This document shows positions 41,492-50,400 of a stretch of DNA of 64,000 bases, piece by piece. Position 1 is the stretch's first letter; the number at the start of each line of letters is the position of its first letter. The notes under the pieces were generated by a model, which was given only the letters and a program-made list of their open reading frames with translations, was not told where the DNA came from and did no database searches. A program made the position numbers and the translations under genes. Origin of the DNA: Sclerodactyla briareus (Eukaryota > Echinodermata > Holothuroidea > Dendrochirotida > Sclerodactylidae); contig JAODTK010003555.1 of NCBI GenBank assembly GCA_026419785.1, positions 1,320,044 to 1,384,043 of the forward strand. Direction: 5' to 3'.

Positions 41492-44400
41492 ACCCCCGCC
41501 ACCCTGCAAAGAAAAAAGACAACACCATTAATGAAAACATGCCTGTTTCCATGTACTTTTTGTCAGCTGAAAGAGGCAAGAGCGAGGAAGAGTCTCCAGC
41601 TGGCCTGGGAGAACTTGGAGAAACCAAGGAAGGTACCCTGGAGAAAACAGGCTCAGCAGGTTAGTGGTCTGTAATAGCTCAAAGTTGAATAGGAAACTGC
41701 AGGGCGAATTATAAAGAGGCTAATATATTAGCTGGAGGAAAAAACGAGGACATAGTCCAAACCCAAAGTTCATATGACTTTCCATTACGGAGTTACAGTC
41801 CTTTGAAGCTTGTGCATGTGTATTGCACAAGATCGAAATGCATCCCATCATGCAAATTAAATGCTGTCAAACTTACACAACCCTGCAAACAATCTTTGTT
41901 TTTTCTATTGAAATTCACACATTATTTTCACCTAAAAAAGCCTTCAGTCTATGGGAGAGGATTGTTGTAGTGGGTAGGTGTTGATGGTTCCTTTGGTGAG
42001 GGAAAGCAACAGAACTGAAATACATGACATAATTTCTCGGGTTGTCCAAGTGTGACATCATGCATTATTGGCAATGGGATTCCCCAATTTCTCTGCATAA
42101 TGGACCAAACTTTGAAGGCCAATACTCCACTTAGGAACATTTATAGAAATGGGGTTTGGACCTTTCGATGGTTTTCCATTCTCCACGATATAACCTCTAT
42201 TGCATTCGAGCCTGCAGTTGTCCTTCCAGAGGTCCCATTCGATAAGTCAACGTCATATTTGATCTACCCAACGTCTGATTTGCAACTCAGAATGCAAGAA
42301 AATTTCCCAATTCTCCAGTGTAAAATAATTTACTCATACACACTTATGATTCTATTTAATCTTATCCCAATTCCCCACGAATCCAAATTGGGTTAAGCAG
42401 CCATTGGAAAATCTATTGGGGACTCAAATTGAGAAATCTGACTGGGTAAATTGGTTGTTTCAGGGTTCCCGCGGTCATGGAAACCTGGAAAAGTCATGAA
42501 ACTTCATCAATAAAAATCCAGGCCTGGATAGGTTTTTGAAATTCAGTGAGGAGTTGTTGAGTCATGGAGAAGTCATGGGAATTTTCATGCAGTGATGACA
42601 CTTTCTCACAGCTGTCGGCTGTTGTTGCTTTGGCTCTCTTTTGAATTTTCAATTGAGAATTCTGTGCGAGATGTCATGAGAATGTCACGAGAAGGTCATG
42701 GAAATCCCATTGGTCATGAGAAAGTCATGGGAAATGATTGCCCAGAATCAGCAGGAACCCTGTTGTTTATTAGAATGCTTTCCCAGGCCATGATGCTGTG
42801 AAACCTAGAGAAAAATGCATAGGCACTAGTGTGCACTAGTTTCAACTGGGTTGTTTTTTTTTTCTCCAATTGCTCATCACCCAGGATGCTGGGATGTACA
42901 TAGTGGACAAAAACTTTGATGGGAACATGGTGGGAAATGGCTAAAGAAATAGTGTAGTTGTTTATGAAAATGCTTCCCACCTAAGGAATATACTCCTACT
43001 ACTGCTGTTATATACCCTATTAATTCCATAACTATAAGTGACCCTGCATGATTGACCTATTTTTTGATTACTGTACCCTTATAAAAGAACAGTAAATAAT
43101 CAAACTAGAGAGCTGAAACAAAGTTTTGTGGAAATTTCGGTTGTCAGACAATAAAAAAAAAAACGTAAGCCCGATTGCAATCAATAGGCTGTTCTCTCAT
43201 GTTTGAGTGATCTTGTTGATATAATGCTCCTGAACGTAGTTCCCCAAATAATGTTCTATTGACCGTGTAGCCTTGAGTGTTTCATTCGTGCCGCTGTCAG
43301 ATTGGTCATGGTAGTGCTGAGACATTGTAGCCCGGGCAGAGCTCTCTGTTCCTCACTTGGTGCTCAGTATGAATGAAATTAGGCTTCATACTTGTTTTAT
43401 ATTCTCCAGAACTCCAACAGAATGCAGCAACTACTAGCAAAGATGCCCAAAACCCCACACGTGAGTGCTCACTTCAACATGCTATGAGAATGATTTTTTT
43501 TTTTTTTATGATGTTGACTAATCCGCATATACCTAGTAGTTCTACCTCACACTTGCTCATCCGGCCAAGGTGTTGTATCTTGTATGTAATATTCATTCTT
43601 GGGGTACTATTGCCAATCGTCCCCCCACTCCACCCCACCCTACATACAACACCTTCAAATTCCACATTGAGGTCACTACCAGAGAGACAGTTATTCTGTG
43701 TACCTGATGGAGGATGTACAACTAATTAAAGGTCCAGTATCCAGGTCTGCAACTCTACCAGGGCTCCAATAGGTTCGACCCACCTGAATGGCCCTTGAAA
43801 GAACTTGCACACTTGTCTTGTCAATTTTGGAACCCTCACTATTTAAAGGCAAATTCCAGCCAAATTAATACTCTTTTGTGTTATAATGTTAAAGAGAATA
43901 AAAAAATCATTCAAAGATCACTTTTTTGTTTCCAGGTTTTATATCATGTTCGGTTGGGGAGATATGGCTTCCTCAAATTTCATGTAATTTCGTGATTTGG
44001 CAGACTGGCAACCTTTTTATGATGTCATATCTACACTTATAAGGAAAAATATGTATTTCTGAACCTTTTCTGTGAAATTGGTAGATATGACATCAACAAA
44101 TGTTGCCAATTCGCAAATTTGCAGTGATAAATTAATCATCCTTAAAAATTTGTGTAACTTCATACCATAACATTGCATGAACATGACACAAAGTTTGATT
44201 GGCATGATTTCAATGCACAATCATATGACATTTAAACATTTTTGGTTGGAGTTGTCCCTTAAGGGGACGCTTGGTTCCTTCCTGGTTTAAATAAGGTATA
44301 TTGATAGAGTAATGATTGGCAGTCCATGTGTACTGATTATGATGTCATTCTTCACCACCCCGAAGCCCGTACCTCGCATTACGCACAAGGTTGTGTTCAA

Positions 44401-47400
44401 CTCAGTTGGAATCTGCTACCGGGTTAGTAGCAGTTTCTCATTGCTGGATGAAATAACCAGAGCCAATCTGAATATCATCAGTGTTGCATGCGACATGCAC
44501 ATATACTCAACTCAAAATTTCATCAGGAGCCAGGGCCAGACGCTATGTGATCAGATAGCTATTCGATGATCCATGATCATTTATTGTGCCAGCTGTGAAT
44601 ATACTGTTGTGGATTTGAAGTTAAGTTCAAAGAATGTGTAAGCAGTCTGGTTGCAGTCCGAACTGGTAAGGGGGTGTATTATCAAATCGGGGACTGAATG
44701 CGAGAACGCCCTTACAAGGGCTAGGCTGCCTAATGAGTACTCACCAGGAAATTTCACAAAAGCTGCACTGATCTAATGTTCAGCCATGTCCTGTTTGGGA
44801 CATTGGCTGAATTGTTGGCTGGCCTCACCCAAGGCTGGGGCTATAGTTGACCCTCGGGCATAACGGGTCCACCTCTTCCTGTTCGTTGCAGGAGTGCGTA
44901 CGGCATATATACCTCTGAGATGATGAAGAACAAGGACATCGTCAGCCTGGACAGCAAGGGCAAGATGAAGGCCATCGCCGAGAGGTGGAAGGGCGCCACC
45001 AAGGCCGAGAAGAAGAAATACGAGGCCAAGAAGGACCGGCTCTGGAAGAAACACGAGAAGGACCTGGAGAAGTTCAAAGAGGTAAGGGACATGGGACTGT
45101 GCTCTGCTAGCATTCATCTATCTCTTGATGTATCACTTGTCACCAGTCTGCTGATAGTTTAGCCTGCCTCACTGTACAGAATTTGTTCTCCGCGAGGCTT
45201 GCGACAGCGTAACGGTCATGGCAACAGTCTCTGTGTGGCCGCCAAAGTGTGAGGTGATGACTGCAAGAAGGTACCCGACCGGCCAATCCCCTACCGTAGG
45301 CCTTGCAAACTTTGTTTGGAAGGTTTTGAACATGATATCCAGGGATTCCGCAAGGTCAGCATGGTTTCGTAAGGGCAATCATATAGTTGAAAGTTGGGCG
45401 ACTGGAAGCAGTACCGTTTCTGCTTTGAGTTGACCAAAACTTTCTCAGTAGTTTGTAGACGGCGTTCACACAATACCCTTGAAATTAAATATAATCTTGT
45501 GTGTTTTTCTGGCGAGTTTCTCCAGTGTGTTTCCCAAAACAATTTACAGTCACCCGCTCGCGAAAGCTCACGGTCAATTGCGCAATGAACACTCTATATT
45601 ACATGAGACGAATTGAAAAAACTTCACACACGACAAAGTTGCAGAGTAATTCGCCACAAATAAGCAAAAGAATAGGCTCTTGTGGTGTGATGTGTCAACT
45701 CAATATCAATATCCTCTTAGGACAAAGTACATGTCAAGACGATACGGCCACTACTTTGTAATATATAGATTTGATTGGGTAGGTCTTCCCTTGGACATGT
45801 TCTACCAAATGTACAAGTCAAACTTTACTAGCCAGCTTGTCAACTATAGCAATGTTCACTCCTGTCCTGCTAATCTCCCCCTCTATGTAAGAAAGACAGT
45901 TGGTGCTCATATGACCACATGAACTGTGTTCATCGTCTGAAATCTGTGCAAGCACTCTGTCTTAACCTATTCCTCTATTCCTCTTTTCCTTTAGACATTG
46001 TCTTCACAAGACCAAACGCTCCTTGAAAAAGCATTGGCCAACCCAACGATCAAAAAGGTTTGTATAACAATTGTGAATACCCCCTTTCTTTAGTCCAGAT
46101 CATTTGTTAGGACGGTTGGATTAGCGATTATTTTCTGGGCAGTACAACTGCGTGGTCATGATGTGGAACTGGGGGGGAAGGGGGTTGGGGAGGGATTCTG
46201 TCAGGGTCCGAACTACTTTTTCAATTTCAGGGGCTCTTTTGGAGGAAAAATATCGCCTCCGGAAAAACTAATTTCAGGGGCTACTAGAAAAAAAAAAACA
46301 TTGATTTGTTAAAAACAACCCTCAAAATGCCATAAAACTGCCTAAACTGTATAATGCCACTTGTGAGTTACTCAGGCTGAGCCGCTCAGAAAGGAAGGGG
46401 TAGAAAATTAGAATTATGAGTTAGGCATTAGGCCCAGCTGCCCAGGCTTGGTCCCTGCCCAGAGGCCAGGTGATTGATTGGAAGCGAAGGGTGGACAGTT
46501 TCTGGCACAGCTGTCAGGCATCAATCGTGTGGTCCCCTGAGTGGGTCTTCCGTAGGCTGCAGCCTGCATTGTTGCACAGTAAAGCACACTAAAAAAAACA
46601 ATAGCATCATGTCTCTTGCTATAATGGTATGGCAAAATCAAAAGAGAAATATTATATTGAGATAAAATGAACTTTATTACACTGGCACAGGGTAATTAAG
46701 TGCTCATATAAAATACTATTACTCTTTGACATGGAAAAAACCTCAGATAATCAAAGCTACTGGTGATAGATTTTAGCAAGTCATATTGCATGGAATGAAA
46801 GACACATTGAAATATAACTGTAATAAGGGGTATTGAAGTATCAAATGCAAGTACAGACCCCAATGCTTCTGTCAGATATCAGACAGAAGAAAATGTGATC
46901 ACTATCTAAATATAAGAGCTATCATTACACTGTGCCGTACACACTAAACTTCACATACATGAAGACCTATGGGCTACAGCAATCTTTGTTACAAGTACTC
47001 TCTTAAGTCTGATTTAGAGCAGGAGTGTGAGTCAACAGTTTATGGTGGTGTCACTAACTAACTCCAATCAAGTTCAATGACTTCTCCTTCTACAGGTATG
47101 TCTGCTCCATGCACCATCTCCTCTCCGACTCCCTCACTGCCTTCCCGCCCTCTCAGCCTCGTGTTGACCCTCAGCTGCTTCCTGTCTTACATCAGCCTGT
47201 CGACCCTCAACACCCTCCTGTTGACCCTCAGGATCAACTACTTCCTGCTCCAGATCTCTCTGTTGACCATCACCGCCCTCCTGCATCTCACCTTGCTGGT
47301 CACCTCCCTCATCCCCTATCAGCCTCTCCTCCCCCCCCCCCCCCCCCCACCAGTGCCTCCTCCTCTGGCAGATCTGTACCAGAACGAGTATCAGGACATC

Positions 47401-50400
47401 TGGAATGCTTCCCTGTCCTGTACCATGCAGTGACTGCAGCATCTGACTTGCAAACTTCCTCAGAAGGGCCCTCCAGGGATATCTTCATGAGGTCATCTAG
47501 GGTTGAGATTGACCCTCCAGTTGGTCTTTATCCTGTTCATGAGGGAGAATGCTCTCTCCACCTCAGCAGTGGCTGGAGGGAGAGCTTGCAGAATCTCGGC
47601 CAAGTGATTGATGTGAGGGAACTCCTGCCCAGTCTTCCCTAATGCGTCCCCACATCTCATTCCACTTCAGACCAGTAAGATTCTTCTTGACCACTTTCTT
47701 CAGTCGGGGCCACTCCACCATTGCCTCTTGAGTGTCACATCCATGGGCACTTAAGATCGTGCTGAAGTAGTCAGGAAGACCTTTCACCTATCTGCGCCAT
47801 GGCCTGCCAGATCCACAGGCCAGGTCCTTGGGTCCAGCTTCGGGAGTGCTTTGTGCACCTCATCAGTTCTGAAAGTGCTGAACCGCTCTCTAAGAAGTCC
47901 AGCAGTGGCTGAACCTTCCTTTTTGCCGGCATTCACCGAAGGCTGTGGCTCTCTCCATCCCTTCCAGCTCTATGCCCCGATAGATTCTATCGCTGCACTG
48001 GACCTTGAGCGACGTCAGATAAGGGCCGTCCTTGATGCTAAGATCTCTCAAACACCTCTGGGAAAGCAGCAATCCGATCTACCACTCCAGGGATTGTAAC
48101 GTTTTCCTGCTGAAATATCAGTGATAGACAGGATAGTTCACAGAGGATGTCTAAGTAAAAGAGCAGTGTTGAGTGTGAACTCATAACCCTTTATCCTTCG
48201 CAGCCATCCTCTAGCCTTGGCAGCCTCTGCCTTCTTTTTGTCTGGCTCAGAGAGTGGGTGACAACAGCAGGATAATTCTGAATCATTGCCAGTGTGGAAG
48301 ATCTTCCCCTTCATGTGTAGGGAAAGTAAGAATTGGGGGCAGGTCTCTGAACTTCTTCCAATCACTCCTAATTCTAGCCACAGATCTTTCTGCCACCCCA
48401 CCCCCTGCATTGATCATATCTCCTAAATAGCAGAATTTCTCCACCGACTCCAGGGAATCATTACCAACAGTGATGGACACAAAAGGAACACCAACTTTGC
48501 CTGTTCAGATTCTACACTTAAAATTTGAAACAGAATTTGAAACAGAACTCAAACTTGCCTCAACTCCACTGCATCTCTTGTGCACCCAGTGCTTACAAGC
48601 CAGGGCATAATTTAACAAAACTCAAATGATTAGCACTGTATGCTAATCATTTGTCAGTTTGATTAGCACTGGCAACACATTGAGTAGCAATTAGCAATCT
48701 CATCCATCAGTAAATATGCAAATCAATTCATAGAATTTGAATTGTGAACAGAAAATGTTAAATAAAGATGCTGCATACTTTCCTCTTCAAGGCAGAGCCA
48801 CTTACGCCAGTTATAAAAAGATTCACTGTAATTCCTGAGCCCCCTGATTCTGGACTGTTCACTGGTACATACCCGAAAAGGCAGTCGTCATCTGCTTTAG
48901 GACTTCGGCTCTCTGACAACTCGTATCCAGCCAAGTAATCAAGTAATTAATCCACTTTTTAACCGTCCTCCTCCTTCAAGGGAGGCTTTGCACGGGTCGG
49001 GGGGGTGGGGGTGGTGGGTGGGGGGTGTGGGGGGGGGGTGGGCCGACGGGTTGTGGGGGGTGTTTGTCGGGTAGTGGGGGGAGGGGGGTAGGTTGCTGGG
49101 GGGTGGGGTTGGGTCTCACTCGATTACGAAAGTAATTAAAACGAAAACTTTTTCACGATTCGATCTTAAATCCACTGTAAATAAATCCAGCCTTCCAGGC
49201 ACGAAACTACTCCGAAATATTGATTGAAGAGACAACGTCCTTCAGCAACAATATTAAAAATAGTCCTACCCAAAGCCATAGCACGAAAAGTACCAAGTTT
49301 ATTTCACTGCAAACTGTCTCACAATTAATCGGCCGTGTCATGTAATAATATAATCCAGGCACCGCAATTTCCGAAAGTCATTGACTGTGTGTACCGTGGT
49401 ACATACGTAGTATTACTGGCTGAGCTCTACTGTTAAAATAGCAGTGCAGTTCCGCCCATAAACCAGTGCACACTACCATTAACAACACATCACTGCAGTA
49501 GATTTTATCATGCATGAAACCACTGACCGCTCCCGAGAGTGACGGCCGTACCAACGTGTATTCAGCGCAAGTGGCTAACGAATTTATCGGTTGTTTGTAT
49601 TGGTTCGATCTACTGTCTTTATAAACATATCACGAGCCGTCAATGAACGTCAATTAAAAAGAAATTAGTAATAAATCTGCTTTCAGTTAACTGCGTCTGA
49701 GGAATGTGGTGACGAGCGATAGTGATTGTGCAATCGGGGAAATTCGAGGTAAACGTTACTTCCGTACGAAAGTTGATTAGTGCAACGCACTGCTATTCAA
49801 GTAAAGAAATGATTCGAATCAAGTGTCGTATTGGCTCGCAAAGTGCGATGCGATACCCGGTTTTATTTATGCCCTGCAAGCAACCAACAAGATAGAACTG
49901 CTGCTGCCTGGACCATTTCTGCAGAACGATAGAGGCCAGGCCACCAGAGCAGACCGCAGGGAACCAACAGTACTGCTTTGCAACTTTTGACTTGCGACCC
50001 TTGTTCTCTATGCCATCCTTCCGTACTTTATTTCTTGACCTAACTCCTCCATAGTTTCAGCCATCAGCAATAGTATCTCCCAAGGCCAACCAGGTCTAAA
50101 TTCACTAGACAAAACTTCAAAAACTATAATGACCAGCAGAGATCTCAGCACAGAACCTTGGGGCATGCCCACCCTCACATTAAACTAGACATGTGTAGCG
50201 TGTAAACCGCCCCACCCTTTATCTCCCCTCTTTTTTGCAAATCATTGGGAAGAAGTAACCCCAACTCACCCCATAAAGACCTCCATGTTTGTCAGAAGAC
50301 CAAGATACCGTTCATCCACCAAGTTTTGTGGTAATCCATGTTGGTTACAAAAAGCAGCATTAAAATATGCAAAATTGGACCCACGATGACCTTTGTCAGG

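Noticed and set aside
41162-41674. Gly-rich and Pro-rich open frames
   Set aside because: They are produced by the poly-C run; the real coding sequence here is the 31-codon box 5 exon.
47109-47642. 177-residue plus-strand frame rich in Pro, His and Asp
   Set aside because: It is antisense to the hAT-like remnant and is inflated by a C run.
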